NCBI GenBank assembly: GCA_963662175.1
Contig: OY759216.1
Span: 52,779,087-52,843,086, forward strand
DNA length: 64,000 nt
Source of the DNA: Aradus depressus
Taxonomy: Eukaryota; Arthropoda; Insecta; Hemiptera; Aradidae
Direction: 5' to 3'
Part shown: positions 7,350-19,431 of the stretch, piece after piece
Layout: each line of letters begins with the position of its first letter
Numbering within the stretch: the stretch's first letter is position 1
Program-made: the position numbers and the translations under genes
Notes under the pieces: generated by a model
The model's input: the letters and a program-made list of their open reading frames with translations, nothing else
Told to the model about the DNA's origin: nothing
Databases searched by the model: none

Positions 7350-9075
7350 GTGAGGTGAGATGAGATGTGAAGGACGGACAGGCTAGGAGTGAGAAACGTG
7401 TTCATTAGACTTAAGGTGCGGTGAACCAAGTAGTTGTGAAATAACAGTGAAATCGATGCGCAAAGGAGGTGAGGTGAGGTGAGATGAGATGTGAAGGACG
7501 GACAGGCTAGGAGTGAGAAACGTGTTCATTAGACTTAAGGTGCGGTGAACCAAGTAGTTGTGAAATAACAGTGAAATCGATGCGCAAAGGAGGTGAGGTG
7601 AGGTGAGATGAGATGTGAAGGACGGACAGGCTAGGAGTGAGAAACGTGTTCATTAGACTTAAGGTGCGGTGAACCAAGTAGTTGTGAAATAACAGTGAAA
7701 TCGATGCGCAAAGGAGGTGAGGTGAGGTGAGATGAGATGTGAAGGACGGACAGGCTAGGAGTGAGAAACGTGTTCATTAGGCTTAAGATGCGGTGAACCA
7801 AGTAGTTGTGAAATAACAGTGAAATCGATGCGCAAAGGAGGTGAGGTGAGGTGAGATGAGATGTGAAGGACGGACAGGCTAGGAGTGAGAAACGTGTTCA
7901 TTAGGCTTAAGGTGCGGTGAACCAAGTAGTTGTGAAATAACAGTGAAATCGATGCGCAAAGGAGGTGAGGTGAGGTGAGATGAGATGTGAAGGATGGACA
8001 GGCTAGGAGTGAGAAACGTGTTCATTAGACTTAAGGTGCGGTGAACCAAGTAGTTGTGAAATAACGGTGAAATCGATGCGCAAAGGAGGTGAGGTGAGGT
8101 GAGATGAGATGTGAAGGACGGACAGGCTAGGAGTGAGAAACGTGTTCATTAGACTTAAGGTGCGGTGAACCAAGTAGTTGTGAAATAACAGTGAAATCGA
8201 TGCGCAAAGGAGGTGAGGTGAGGTGAGATGAGATGTGAAGGACGGACAGGCTAGGAGTGAGAAACGTGTTCATTAGACTTAAGATGCGGTGAACCAAGTA
8301 GTTGTGAAATAACAGTGAAATCGATGCGCAAAGGAGGTGAGGTGAGGTGAGATGAGATGTGAAGGACGGACAGGCTAGGAGTGAGAAACGTGTTCATTAG
8401 ACTTAAGGTGCGGTGAACCAAGTAGTTGTGAAATAACAGTGAAATCGATGCGCAAAGGAGGTGAGGTGAGGTGAGATGAGATGTGAAGGACGGACAGGCT
8501 AGGAGTGAGAAACGTGTTCATTAGACTTAAGGTGCGGTGAACCAAGTAGTTGTGAAATAACAGTGAAATCGATGCGCAAAGGAGGTGAGGTGAGGTGAGA
8601 TGAGATGTGAAGGACGGACAGGCTAGGAGTGAGAAACGTGTTCATTAGACTTAAGGTGCGGTGAACCAAGTAGTTGTGAAATAACAGTGAAATCGATGCG
8701 CAAAGGAGGTGAGGTGAGATGAGATGTGAAGGACGGACAGGCTAGGAGTGAGAAACGTGTTCATTAGACTTAAGATGCGGTGAACCAAGTAGTTGTGAAA
8801 TAACAGTGAAATCGATGCGCAAAGGAGGTGAGGTGAGGTGAGATGAGATGTGAAGGACGGACAGGCTAGGAGTGAGAAACGTGTTCATTAGACTTAAGGT
8901 GCGGTGAACCAAGTAGTTGTGAAATAACAGTGAAATCGATGCGCAAAGGAGGTGAGGTGAGGTGAGATGAGATGTGAAGGACGGACAGGCTAGGAGTGAG
9001 AAACGTGTTCATTAGGCTTAAGGTGCGGTGAACCAAGTAGTTGTGAAATAACAGTGAAATCAATGCGCAAAGGAG
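7350..9075. repeat. satellite array, 124-bp unit, about 14 copies
   Basis: Head-to-tail units of 124 bp (for example, the GGACGGACAGGCTAGGAGTG landmark recurs at 124-bp spacing). Each unit runs from GTGAGGTGAGGTGAGATGAG through GAAACGTGTTCATTAGACTT, GGTGCGGTGAACCAAGTAGT and GAAATCGATGCGCAAAGGAG. Units differ by scattered single changes (AGACTTAAGG versus AGGCTTAAGA) and one unit near 8706 lacks a GTGAG. The last unit carries GAAATCAATGCGC and breaks off at GGAGCTTC. A minus-strand open frame across the end is incidental. Confidence 0.97.
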
Positions 9076-10509
9076 CTTCTTTTGTTTATTTATATGTCTT
9101 ATATGCCCAGATAACATTTGATATAGTTTTAAGTAATTAGTTTATAACATTTGTTTAAAAAAAATTGAATTAATTTTTTTTTATTTTTCAATATTTAGTT
9201 TTTAATTTTATAATGTAGGTTTAAATCAATAAACCCAATATTTATTCTCGTATTCTATACTATTCATTTTACCTGCTAACCCATTAAGATAATTTATACC
9301 TTTGGATTAGATTTAACATTTTTACAAAAATTTTGAATAAGAATATGGCATCTCTTTAGTAAATTTAGAAGTAATCCAAATGAAAAGTTTGTTAATTGAA
9401 AATTTTTTTAAATACGTGCTCTTTCTTCAAAATTGCATGTCCGGAAATTTTTGATACTTTTTAGGGCCCTTTTCGGAAACTACTGTAGAAATCAAAATTT
9501 AATAAAAGACCAGAGATATAATTTCTACAGGAAATGTGGTAATTTAATTTGCTTATTTAATTATTATTAATTTTATTAATTAAATTAATAATTATTATTT
9601 ATATTTATTTAATTTTACATTTTTTTCATTATCAGACACCTTTTTACAGATCACTCCCCCCGTCTCCCTTCCCTCTCTCAGATAGGCATTACCGGGTATA
9701 TGAAAGGAATGTGTTGGCATGAGCGGGAAGACTAATCTGAAATAACGTGGTTGGTATATAAAATGAGCGATGGAAGAAGACAATCAAGAAAACATTGAAA
9801 ATATAATATAAAATACAAAATATAAAAATCTGTGTAAATGGAACTAAATAAAAACCCATACTTTTAAAAAATATTGTGTATTTTTCATAATTGTCTCACT
9901 ATTCTAAAATTTGTATTTTCAAAAAATGTCTGTATGATGATGAAATATAACTCCAACTGGTCACGTCCAACAGTAAAATGCTGTGAGGGTATCTGCGAGG
10001 CTAACTCCTTTTAAAGAGGCGGGGAGGATAGTCAGGATGGGAATGCGAGGAAAGGTCTTGTGCGAGAGGAATAGAATGGGAAGGGAAGAAAGGTTTCTGT
10101 GGAATGATTGGAATCGGGATGTGATTAATTCCTTGACAGTGGGAATACTGAGATCTCTGTGTAAGACTTTATTGGTGACATAGAAAGGTGCGTTGACAAT
10201 TCGTTGTCGGAGTTTGGACTGGAATGTTTAGATAAGATTGATGTTGGATTGTTTAGCTGCAAACCAATTTTTTTTAAAAATAGAAACCAAAAATAAATAA
10301 TGACAAAGTGAATCGGTCAAATGATTAATTACAATATCAGATATGTTGGCACCTTTTTCCTGATCTGATGGATCATATGGATTTTTGTAGAATGAAAATG
10401 TTTAAATGTGAAATATTTTGTTGTAAACGTAAAAACACTGTCCCTAAATTGACTCCAAGTAGGGGGGTTGAGCTGTTCCAGATCCCCAGGAGATTTCAGG
10501 TCCATTGTG
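9076..10509. other. AT-rich, no recognisable gene
   Basis: Very AT-rich to about 9960, then a G-rich stretch at 9990-10185 that weakly resembles 24670-24800 (GGAGGAT.GT.AGGATGGGA) and may be an old repeat. Short open frames here are not convincing. Confidence 0.4.
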
Positions 10510-10660
10510 TGCTATGGTGGCCGTGCGGGCTAGAGCGTAGGGCTTTGAACGCATGTTCTCCCATGGTTTGCGGGTTCGAAACCCGTCCGGGAGTGAGTTT
10601 TATTTCTTAGATAGAACTCCCTCCCGGGGCCATGGATGTTGTAAATGACTAGATAACACA
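10510..10660 (+). repeat. SINE family B, best copy
   Basis: The clearest family B copy: GGTGGCCGTGCGGGCTAGAG, then GCGGGTTCGAAACCCGTCC (a perfect B box GGTTCGAAACC), GGGAGTGAGTTTTATTTCTT, AGATAGAACTCCCTCCCGGG and CCATGGATGTTGTAAATGAC. The head is tRNA-like; the 3' part is short. Confidence 0.75.
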
Positions 10661-10705
10661 GTGACATGGCTAATATGCATAGTACATAAGGCCAAAAAAA
10701 AAAAA

Positions 10706-10774
10706 ATGTATTCATGGGCATGGCGCTATTTGAGAAAAAAATGTATTCATGGGCATGGCGCTATTTGAGAAAGA
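10706..10774. repeat. 35-bp tandem duplication
   Basis: ATGTATTCATGGGCATGGCG followed by CTATTTGAGAAA occurs twice, starting at 10706 and 10741. Confidence 0.9.
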
Positions 10775-11532
10775 AATTAATGAGTACAACTAAAATGTGG
10801 TTTTCTGATTTGACTTGCAACCTCTCGCTCAGACGGCTCATCGCGTTATTGCAACATAAAATGCGTGATATCTCTTTAATGGTTCATTTTTCGAGGTTCA
10901 TGTGAGCAACTACAAATTGTAGAAAAGGAATTTTTTTGGTTTGAAGAACAGAAACGGCGGCATTTGATAAAAAATAAATAGTTGTTTGTCTCTTTCTAAC
11001 AAGGCCGCCAGTCTTCTTAATATGTATTACTACAAAAGTGAGAGATGAAAGCGAATAGCTACTAACCGGAGATGAGGTCTTGGTGGTTGAGTGTTCAAAG
11101 TGACTAACCGGAGATGGTTGAATGGTTAGAGTGACTGGTGGATCATTCTGAGAGTGAGTGTTGTTCGCTGAGTGATTAAAAACATTGGCAACGAAACTGA
11201 GGCTGGCCAAAAACGGATTTAAGGTAAGAACCAACTGAGTTACTAGAGGCAGGGTTGGGTACCAGAGCTTGTAGAGTTAGTAAGTAGATAATACAACTCA
11301 TCTGTTCAACAAAATTAATAAAACTACACTTGATGCAATCATTTAATAAAAACGACCCATTCTAATACTCAGTTTGAGTAGTCTTGTAGTAGAACTATAA
11401 TATATAGTACTATTGTTGGGTTTGGGTACAGTTTAATGAGAACTATAATAGTTATTACTATTATTATTTTCTATTATTTATTTATTCATTTTTTATTTTG
11501 TTTTAACTATTACTGTTATTACTACTCATATA
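10775..11532. other. no recognisable gene
   Basis: A short partial direct repeat (CTAACCGGAGATG at about 11063 and 11104) is the only structure noted. Confidence 0.4.
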
Positions 11533-11785
11533 TGAGGACGCCGATAGCTCAGTGGTATGCGTGCTTGCTTAATAACCTCAAAATCGCGGGTTCGGAACTC
11601 GGCCGAGGCCTTTAGGTTTTTTATTTGGCAGGTAAAAAATCCTTGAACACGCCGTCCTTCGGATGGGACGTTAATCGATGGTCCCGAGCCTGTGCGATGT
11701 CAGGTACTCGTTAAAAAACCCAACTTAATTTAGGATAGGCAACATTTAGGACTCCCTAAGTAGAGACAGGCTTATGTCCACCATT
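11533..11785 (+). repeat. SINE family A copy
   Basis: Nearly complete head GAGGACGCCGATAGCTCAGT (A box TAGCTCAGTGG) with B box GCGGGTTCGGAACTCGGCCG, and body GCCGTCCTTCGGATGGGACG and CCCGAGCCTGTGCGATGTCA. It is truncated after CTTATGTCCACCA. Confidence 0.85.
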
Positions 11786-11789
11786 GAAG

Positions 11790-12785
11790 ATCGACTTTGA
11801 AGATTCAATAATTGTTTATGGGTCTAATTTATGAGCTATCTTGAATACATTTTTATGGCATATCCTATTATCATGATTTAATGAATATAATTATTATTAT
11901 TTATTTAAGAAACCTGTGACATAAAGTTTCGCTTGTTGGAGTGGTTCCCACGGATGACTTTGTTGATTTGCAAACTGACGAATAATCGAATATAGCAAAA
12001 TTGATTATTACGAGACGAAAGTAGGTAAATTTAAAAAAATAGTAACGACTATTACTATCATCACGACTTCATCATTTAACCAACCAACCGTCTGTGTACT
12101 CATCTCCTTCTTATAAAGTAATTCTTATATGTATTTGAAAATGAAAAAAATAAAAAAAATTAAAAAGTAATTTAAAGTGAAGTAATATATGAGCTAAGGT
12201 AAGAAAAAGGTGAGATAAAAAAAAAAAAGTTGTCTGCTTTGTGTGTCTCTGTCTCTGGCTGCTTTTCAAGGAATTTTTTAACCTACTCACCAGTTAACAA
12301 AACTTTTTGTTTGTTTGCCGACCTGAATAGAAAGTTGGAAACAAAATCGTGACCTGAATAGAAGTTCAAGAAGAAAAAACTTGGCAAAAAAATTATTCCA
12401 TTTACTATGTATAGTAAGGTTTTTTAAGTATACTTAAATTCATATACTTGACAACAAAAGAGTTTTGCTAAAAAAATAGCGTTTCTTTGTATGTATTTTG
12501 ATTTACTGTTGTATTGGTCATTTTCAAATATATAAATTATTTTTTTCCTTCGAGTGGAAATTGTTTATTAATTTTAAGCAAAATTATTTTATAATTTCTT
12601 TAAACAATTTTTAAAAAAACATAAGTTAATTCACACCATTTTGAAGGTCTTTTGATTTAAGATTTAAATGTTTTAATGATTTTATGAAGATCTCTGGAAT
12701 CAGACAGAGAGAAGCCATGTAATTGGTTTCCATCCAAACATAGGCTACTAGCCTGGATGAATTATATATATAACATATATTATAT
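11790..12785. other. AT-rich, no recognisable gene
   Basis: Low-complexity A/T runs and no coding signal. Confidence 0.5.
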
Positions 12786-13122
12786 GTTAGATTAGGTTTT
12801 ATGACTCATGCCCGGGCTTTAACATCGAGGTCATATCGCCTACTACCAGAGCGCTCTTTCGTCACTCTGGTGGACATGAGCCCGACTCTACTGTGGGAGT
12901 CCTAAATTTTGCCTACCCTAAATTTTTATTCATCTAAGGTCTTTAACGAGTACCTGACATCGTACAGGCTCGGGACCATCGCTTAACGTCCCATCCGAAG
13001 GACGGCGTGCTTAAGTTTATTTTACCTCCCAGATAAAATAAACTAAGGGCCTCGGTCGGGTTACGAACCCACGACCTTGAGCTCAGAAGTCAAGCACGCA
13101 TACCACTGTGCTACCGGCGCCC
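12786..13122 (-). repeat. SINE family A, complete reference copy
   Basis: A full-length copy. Read on the minus strand it begins GAGGGCGCCGGTAGCACAGT (A box), then GTGGGTTCGTAACCCGACCG (B box), GAGGCCCTTAGTTTATTTTA, a self-complementary TTATTTTATCTGGGAGGTAA stretch, GCCGTCCTTCGGATGGGACG, TTAAGCGATGGTCCCGAGCC, TGTACGATGTCAGGTACTCG, the GTCCACCAGAGTGACGAAAG and GGTAGTAGGCGATATGACCT blocks, and ends GGGCATGAGTCATAAAACCT AATC. Box A and box B fit an internal RNA polymerase III promoter. Confidence 0.93.
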
Positions 13123-13124
13123 TC

Positions 13125-13221
13125 ATATATTATATGTTGTCTGCTATGTGTGTACATATGTGTATATATAAATACATGTGTATATATATATAATAATATA
13201 TATATACATACACACAGACAA

Positions 13222-13275
<54 letters not shown>
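13125..13275. repeat. TA-rich microsatellite
   Basis: Irregular TATG/TATA repeats leading into a long (TA)n run at about 13223-13275, directly after the 5' end of the SINE. Confidence 0.95.
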
Positions 13276-13278
<3 letters not shown>

Positions 13279-13339
13279 CGGCGCGCTAAATATTTACGTT
13301 AAAATTTAAAAAAATATTTTAAAATATTTATCATGTGCA

Positions 13340-13790
13340 TTTTACAGCAAATTCCGTTTAATCCAGACTTTCGGTGATCCGGACGGGCTCCGGTCCCATC
13401 TAGTCCGGATTTGTTTATCACGTTGCTTATCACATGAGGCTTTTCTTTTTTCCCCGATCATGTTTGCGCAGAGGAGGACAGTGAGACGTTCTTTTGCTAT
13501 TTTCCAGGGGGGCTCCAACAGGATTCCCAAGGATCTCCCTTGTAGCATATCGTTTTATCTGGCATTACTCGGTAAAATAATCCTGTTTCGTCGGCATTGA
13601 AGATGTCTCGCTTTTCATATCCCCAAATTAGGTCTATGATTTTTGTTTCCCAATGAGTAATTACAGATGTGTCTGTCCGCTTCTCCACAAACAGTTTTAA
13701 ACACAATTTTGTGTCAAGTTTTGAAGCGGGCCAGCCATCCGTTGGAAGCTTTAAACTTCTCTGATTTTATTTGTTTAGCAATAATCTTTT
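13340..13790 (-). pseudogene. pogo/Tigger-type transposase remnant
   Basis: Broken minus-strand frames together spell parts of a pogo/Tigger transposase: FKASNGWLARFK (end of the CENP-B-type DNA-binding region, about 13735-13770), then EKRDIFNADETGLFYRVMP with the first catalytic aspartate of the DDE domain, then in a shifted frame AKERLTVLLCANM. Beyond it at 13345-13410, sequences such as GTTTAATCCAGAC and ATCCGGACGGGCTCCGGTCC look like the terminal region of such elements. At least one frameshift (about 13500-13560) and loss of the rest of the DDE domain make it non-functional. Confidence 0.75.
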
Positions 13791-13799
13791 AAGATAGAC

Positions 13800-15235
13800 A
13801 GATGTGCGATATAATTTTTGGTAGCTTGATTTTAAAATGAGAGGTTAGAAGAGGTTGACAGTCTAAAACAATTACAGTTGACTCGAACTTGGAGTGGAAA
13901 AAGACTTACTTTGAATTACTATAAAGAAAGTTAAAACAAAAGACACAAGGCGGTTTCGTTTTGTTGCATAACTTTTGCATAATTTGTTCTCTACCAACTT
14001 TACGTCAGGGTCCCAATAATCTGATCCTGTTAATAGATCCCTTCGTAAACAGCTTCTGTTTGGCTTCTGCATACTGATATTCTCATTATTGGAAAGTAGT
14101 TTTTACTAACAAAGCTTTTGTGGTAGTTGGATTCGAGATATTTTTGTTTTTTAACAGGATTTCTCACAGTTAATATGAGATAATTGTACCAAGCTTAATG
14201 TGACACTATGATGAATCCGGAGTCAATAACGCTTTTAAATTATGTTAAATGTGAATACACCTGTACAATGTTGAGTTGTATTGGAGTTACTATATTTTTA
14301 AAGCTCTATTTTACCCCCTCTCCTTTGGCCATTTGGCTGAAAATCAATGAAGATCTAACCAAGTTATAAATTAGAGTTTTCACCAATATGCTTTGGAATA
14401 AACGTAACATGGAGGATCCCTCATTGATATAAACCCCCTAGAGCCATCTTTCTCGTAAATGTCTGGGGACGTTCTATGTTATATGTCTTCCAAAGTACCG
14501 TTCTTGGAGTTTTACCTCTGGATAGACTTGATACAGTGGCAGAGTACACGGGACTCCATTGAAACAGCAGTGCGACCTACCAAAACTAGCTTTCCGAACC
14601 GATGGCACAGTCAGCCAATATGATGATAAATGAACGCATTCGTCATTCGTTCTTCATCTTTTAACAAGAACACACATGAGCCTCAATGCTACACATACCA
14701 ACATACCTCAGTTAGAAGCCGAGATCTTGTGTCCGGCGGCCATATAAATATATATTTCGATCAACAGTCGTCCGGCCTTCCGAAGTCCAGGCTGCCCCTC
14801 AGTCCAGCCAGGAAACACTCCAGTCTGACAACACTTCCTCCCCTCTCTTTGCACCTCCAAGGGTGCCAACTATTGGTTGGTTATTACTCTGAGGACTCCG
14901 ATAGATAAACTCGGGGTTATCTGGAACATATGCGGATGTTTGATGACACCTACTCACCTGTTGATAGATGCCAGTGTACGAGGCCAGTGTAATGAGGGCG
15001 AGCCTGTCAAGTGGTCCATTCATGTCCTCTCCCCCCACCCCTCCATCATACTCCATCTCCAGACACCAACCTTTTCATACTGGCCACTCAGTCCCTTCCA
15101 GCCTACATTTAACTCATTCATACTTGTCACTATATTAAATTTAATGAAATTTCTAGATTTCCTTTATAAAAGGGTGTTTATGTATGTTTTATGACAACCA
15201 CAATGAAATATAATATAATGATGTGAGGACATATT
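13800..15235. other. no recognisable gene
   Basis: Unassigned. Overlapping open frames on both strands at 14630-15194 have no family resemblance I can name and no splice context. Confidence 0.4.
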
Positions 15236-15239
15236 AAAA

Positions 15240-15630
15240 TTTGTGTCATTAATTCATTACATCGGCAGTTATTAGGGTTTTGGAATTGAGCTCCTCCCCT
15301 GAAATTTGACAGCCTATGGCCACATTGGTTTTCACTTTATACATTAAATTTCAAGTCGATATTACAGGCAGTTATTGGTTGTTTTCAGTTGAGTCCCCCT
15401 TGATCACCTCCTTCCTTTCTGCCGCTGACACTTGTCCTTATGGGGTTTTGAATTCACATATGAAATTTTGTGTCGATAAAATTATTAAAATGGCAGTAAT
15501 TAGAGTTTTTCAGTTAAGTCTCCCCCATAATCCCCCCTCAAACAATAGTTGTCGTTAGAGGTATTGAAAACTCCACATCGAATTTTTGTCCAACAACATA
15601 ACTTCTGGCTGGGGAAGTAATAAAATCCCC
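15240..15630 (+). repeat. family C element
   Basis: Contains two to three internal direct repeats of about 120-130 bp, each with a GTCGATA..ATT..AACGGCAGTTATTAG-type block and a CCTTATGGGGTTTTGAATTC / ACATATGAAATTTTGTGTCG block. It ends ATCGAATTTTTG..CATAACTTC..GGGGAAGTAA, the standard family C end. Confidence 0.75.
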
Positions 15631-16325
15631 TTTTCTTCTATCACTACAATTTTTGCTTGCAATTACACAGGCCAGCGAAGAAAACACTTTTTTGATTATT
15701 TTACCTATTCTCTATGTATTTTGGCCTGCTGAATTCGAAAATGACACCGAAATTACTGTATCACATACCGTTTTCTCTCTTAATGCAATTCTGATATTGT
15801 TTGTATTAGTATCTATTATCCGATAATTTTCTGTTCTTGAAAATAAAAATAATTAAATTAAGGTGTTTAACGTAACTAGCGCTTGGCAATTATTATAACT
15901 AAGAGGTGCTATTATCACTATTGAGAAGGCAGTACCTTTTTTCTCATCGTTATCAGCTGTTTCTCTGTGTTACCCATGTTGTCAACAAAGTGAGAAGAAT
16001 TATTAGAGACAGGATTTCTGCCTTATTACGTATTTTGTTCCAGTTTTTTTTTCTCTTGTTGATTGGATATCTTTTACAAAACTGAATAATATATACTCAA
16101 TAATTGAACAATTATTTTATAAGGCTCATATCAGCATAAATGGATTTATTTCATAATTAAGGCTTATTCCCATTAATTTATTTATTTTTCATATCTAAAA
16201 TTGCATATATGCTAAATATCTTCAGTTTTATATTGATAATGATTGGTGATGAATTGTTTGAAGAGTGTGATTCCACTATTCTCCAGTAAGTTGTATTTTA
16301 TTTCCATTTGTCCATAAGCATTTCT
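15631..16325. other. no recognisable gene
   Basis: AT-rich unassigned sequence. Confidence 0.4.
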
Positions 16326-16329
16326 TGTT

Positions 16330-16560
16330 TTCTAACCTCTTGAATCCAAAAAGAAAAAAAAAAAATCATGTCTGACTGTGTTTGTATGTCTGTGAACACG
16401 AAAACAGTCGACAAAATGAACATATCGTGATGAAATTTTAATTTCTAATTCAATAATTTAATTTTTTAACGAAATTGTTCATTGGTTTTGTCGAGAGCGC
16501 GACAACTTAATTGATTAATTCGTGCTGGGGAAATACATTGCCGAACTGATGACTGTTTTA
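16330..16560 (-). repeat. family C element, degenerate
   Basis: Reverse orientation with CTCTTGAATCC, TGTCTGTGAACACGA, then CAACTTAATTGATTAATTCG and TGCTGGGGAAATACATTGCC at its other end. Confidence 0.65.
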
Positions 16561-17260
16561 GTTTATAAAATGGCGGCATGACTTTGTTACTAGCAATGAT
16601 GTGAACATGAAATAACTAACTAATGTGGAGTATGCACAAATATCGAGGAGCAAAGTGGGCGGCAGGCTTCCTCTAACTTAACCACGCTGTCTGTCGGCAT
16701 TGTGGTCAACTAATGGATTCTTTAAGAAATCTATTGACATTTTATAGGAAGGAAGCACTGTAAAGGTCCTCAAATTATTGACATTTTTTAGCATACCTCT
16801 AAACCTAGTAGAATTTATAATATCGTGGTTAACAGTCAAAATCTGCTATGTAGAGTTTTTTTATATTTTCTGATATATTATATTTCTCTTATCTCATTCA
16901 CAAAATTGTCCTTTCTAGTTTCAAAAATCTGCGTTGTGCGCAGGTTTCCTATTGTTGTAATTTCCAGAAAGCAAATTTTGCGACACCGATTACATGTTAA
17001 TGAATATATATGCCAGGGAAGATGACATTATAGTTCACGAGTAAGTTGGTGCCTATAAAATATATAGTTTCATTTGAATCGTTCAACAGTTTCATCTGTT
17101 ATAAAAAAAATTCTGTCAGTGTGTCAGTAAACATGATAACTCCAAATAAAAAAATATTTTAAAATACATTATTACCAAAAAACATAAAATTTAAAACACA
17201 CCTCGACACAAAAAAAATGTTTTTTGTAATTTCTTTTTTTTACTGAAACCTTGGTGGAGA
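16561..17260. other. no recognisable gene
   Basis: AT-rich with a short hydrophobic open frame (16825-17025) that I do not regard as coding. Confidence 0.4.
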
Positions 17261-17264
17261 GAGC

Positions 17265-17265
17265 T

Positions 17266-17296
<31 letters not shown>

Positions 17297-17298
17297 GG
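17265..17298 (+). repeat. T11-G23 homopolymer block
   Basis: Eleven T followed directly by 23 G. Other long G runs on the same strand are at 37712-37735 and 59056-59076. Confidence 0.95.
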
Positions 17299-17689
17299 AG
17301 GGCTTGGCCTTATAAACATTTGAACTCCAAGTCTCTAGCTGTACGCTCTGATGAAATCGGAATATCTTGGAGACGGCATACCCAATGTCCACCAGACATG
17401 GCTAAGAACCATCTCGCAAATACCAGCTTTTGAAAGAAAAAAAACCGCTTTGAAATCGGTTCAGCCATCTTGGAGTTACGATGCCACAGACAGACACCCA
17501 CACAGACAAAGGCTTCAAATTTATAATACGTCGTCGGGGGTTAAAAACAATGCCACTATGATCTTCGTAAATGGAAGATTAATAGCATAAAATATACTAC
17601 AATGAGTACCTGAGTACTCTCTCAATATTCTTTTCACCCTTAAAAAAGGGGAAAAAAGGTAATTTTATTGGGGTTTTTGTGTTGATTCC

Positions 17690-18070
17690 CCCTTCTGCCG
17701 ATTCCGCTGAAAATTAATAAGTGTCTTCCGTATAGGGTGTTGAATTCACATATGAAATTTTATGTCGATACATTCATTACAACGGCAGTTATTAGATTTT
17801 TTGCGTTAAACTCTCCCCTAATTCCCCCCTCTTCTCTGGTCCATTTGGCTGAAAATCAATAGATGTCGTTTTCGATACATACATAAAATTTCGTGTGGAA
17901 AACATTCATTCTATCGGGAGTTATAGTTTTCAGACACATAGACAGATTTTTTTTTTCATATTTGGAATCTGGAGGTCGGAAAACATGAAATTCCGTTGAA
18001 ACTCCGCATCGAATTTTTGGCCTATAACATAAGTTCCCCTATACTTGGTATAACTGGGGAAGTAAAATAG
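17690..18070 (+). repeat. family C element
   Basis: CTGAAAATTAATAAGTGTC, GAATTCACATATGAAATTTT, CATTACAACGGCAGTTATTA, CAGACACATAGACAGA, GGAGGTCGGAAAACATGAAA, and the end CTATACTTGGTATAACTGGG GAAGT. A related TACGATGCCACAGACAGACA stretch lies just upstream (about 17475). Confidence 0.8.
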
Positions 18071-18522
18071 CCAGAAAATGTAAACAGGAACCATTCATTG
18101 TTCCCGAGGAGACTAGAGATCCCTCCCTCGTCGTCTGGCGCTACCCCAGACCCACCAGACTTGGCCCCTCTGCAGTACATATTTCCACGAAGTTTATACC
18201 CTTGTCACAATCTTTCTTTCTCTCTCTCCGCTAAGTTACTTTTGTTTTTTTATACACCAAACTAGCACGTCCATCCAGCGTTGTGAACTTGTCACTCTTA
18301 GGAGAGAGACCCATTCTGGATTATTTACGTAAAGAAGTCCTCCCTCAGGCTCTTAGCCTGATGTACTAACCACTTAATATCCAAGCATCTCACAGAGAAA
18401 AGTTGCCAGCCAGACTACCCACTCAACAACTGAAGTTTCCTATCACAGTTTGAAACTGCTGTCTGTATAATTTTAATCAAATAAAATTATTATTAAGTAC
18501 CTACCTCATAATCTTTGAATTA
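18071..18522. other. no recognisable gene
   Basis: Pyrimidine-rich stretch near 18205-18255 but no acceptable exon follows it. Confidence 0.4.
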
Positions 18523-18745
18523 ATCATTTAGGAAAAAATGTTTTCATAACATCGAATTTATACTGCCATCTTTTAAGTGACACCAAAAACAAGGTGTATT
18601 TTGAAACATTAGTCAAATAATATTATTTTATTTAATCATTTAGGAAAGAATGTTTTCGTAACATCGAATATAATATATTATACTGCCAAAAAAACAACTT
18701 TTAAATGACACCAAAAACAAGGCTTATTTTGAAACACATTTTCAT
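18523..18745. repeat. imperfect tandem duplication, about 110 bp
   Basis: TTAATCATTTAGGAAAAAAT with AACATCGAATTTATACTGCC and GACACCAAAAACAAGG occurs twice (about 18523 and 18635) with small indels. Confidence 0.85.
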
Positions 18746-19430
18746 TATGAAATTTTTCTACCAAAATTTGATGAAAAATATTTCTGATAAAAAAAAAAAA
18801 AAAAAAGAGGAAGAAGAGAATAGTTGTCTTTCTACAGAAAGTAACAGAAGTCCCACATTATTTCTGGAAACAAATAGACACATGAAAAGGGGCAAAATAT
18901 GCAGAAGTTGATACAAAGTCGCACACAGGTAGATAATAAACTGTCAAATGGTGTCATAAAGGAAATTTAAAAAAAGTAAAGGATAGCTTTCAAAATAAGC
19001 TGGTAAGTTTTGCGGGAATTGATGACGTCAGACCTGCCATGGAGGTAACAAAGAGTAAACCAGATTGAAAACAATATATTAATAAGTTCCTTTTGAATTA
19101 GAGTTTGTTTGTGTGTTACACAATTTTACAAATGGACAACTAAATACAATTAAGAAAACCATTATACAATATTAAAATAAATGAAATTCACTGCAAATAT
19201 TATATTTTTATTGCGTATTAAAAAACTAACGGTAACGTGGCAACACTGGATTCAGTTGACTTTGTTTACTACATTAGTTGTGAGTTGTGAAGTGTAATTC
19301 CAAACTAATATTTATTATTATAAATATAAAATGAATTTGAAATTGAGTATCGTAACCCTTCTTCATTTTTTATTTATTATTAACTCCTAAATGAATAAAA
19401 CACAAAAGAAGTCTCTACTATGGAGACTAC
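18746..19430. other. no recognisable gene
   Basis: AT-rich; an A18 tract at about 18788. Confidence 0.4.
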
Positions 19431-19431
19431 T

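Noticed and set aside
7350..9075. CRISPR-like array
   Set aside because: Units are contiguous 124-bp copies with no unique spacers, in a eukaryotic genome. It is a satellite.
14630..15194. Three overlapping ORFs on two strands
   Set aside because: No family resemblance; mutual shadows in a GC-balanced stretch.
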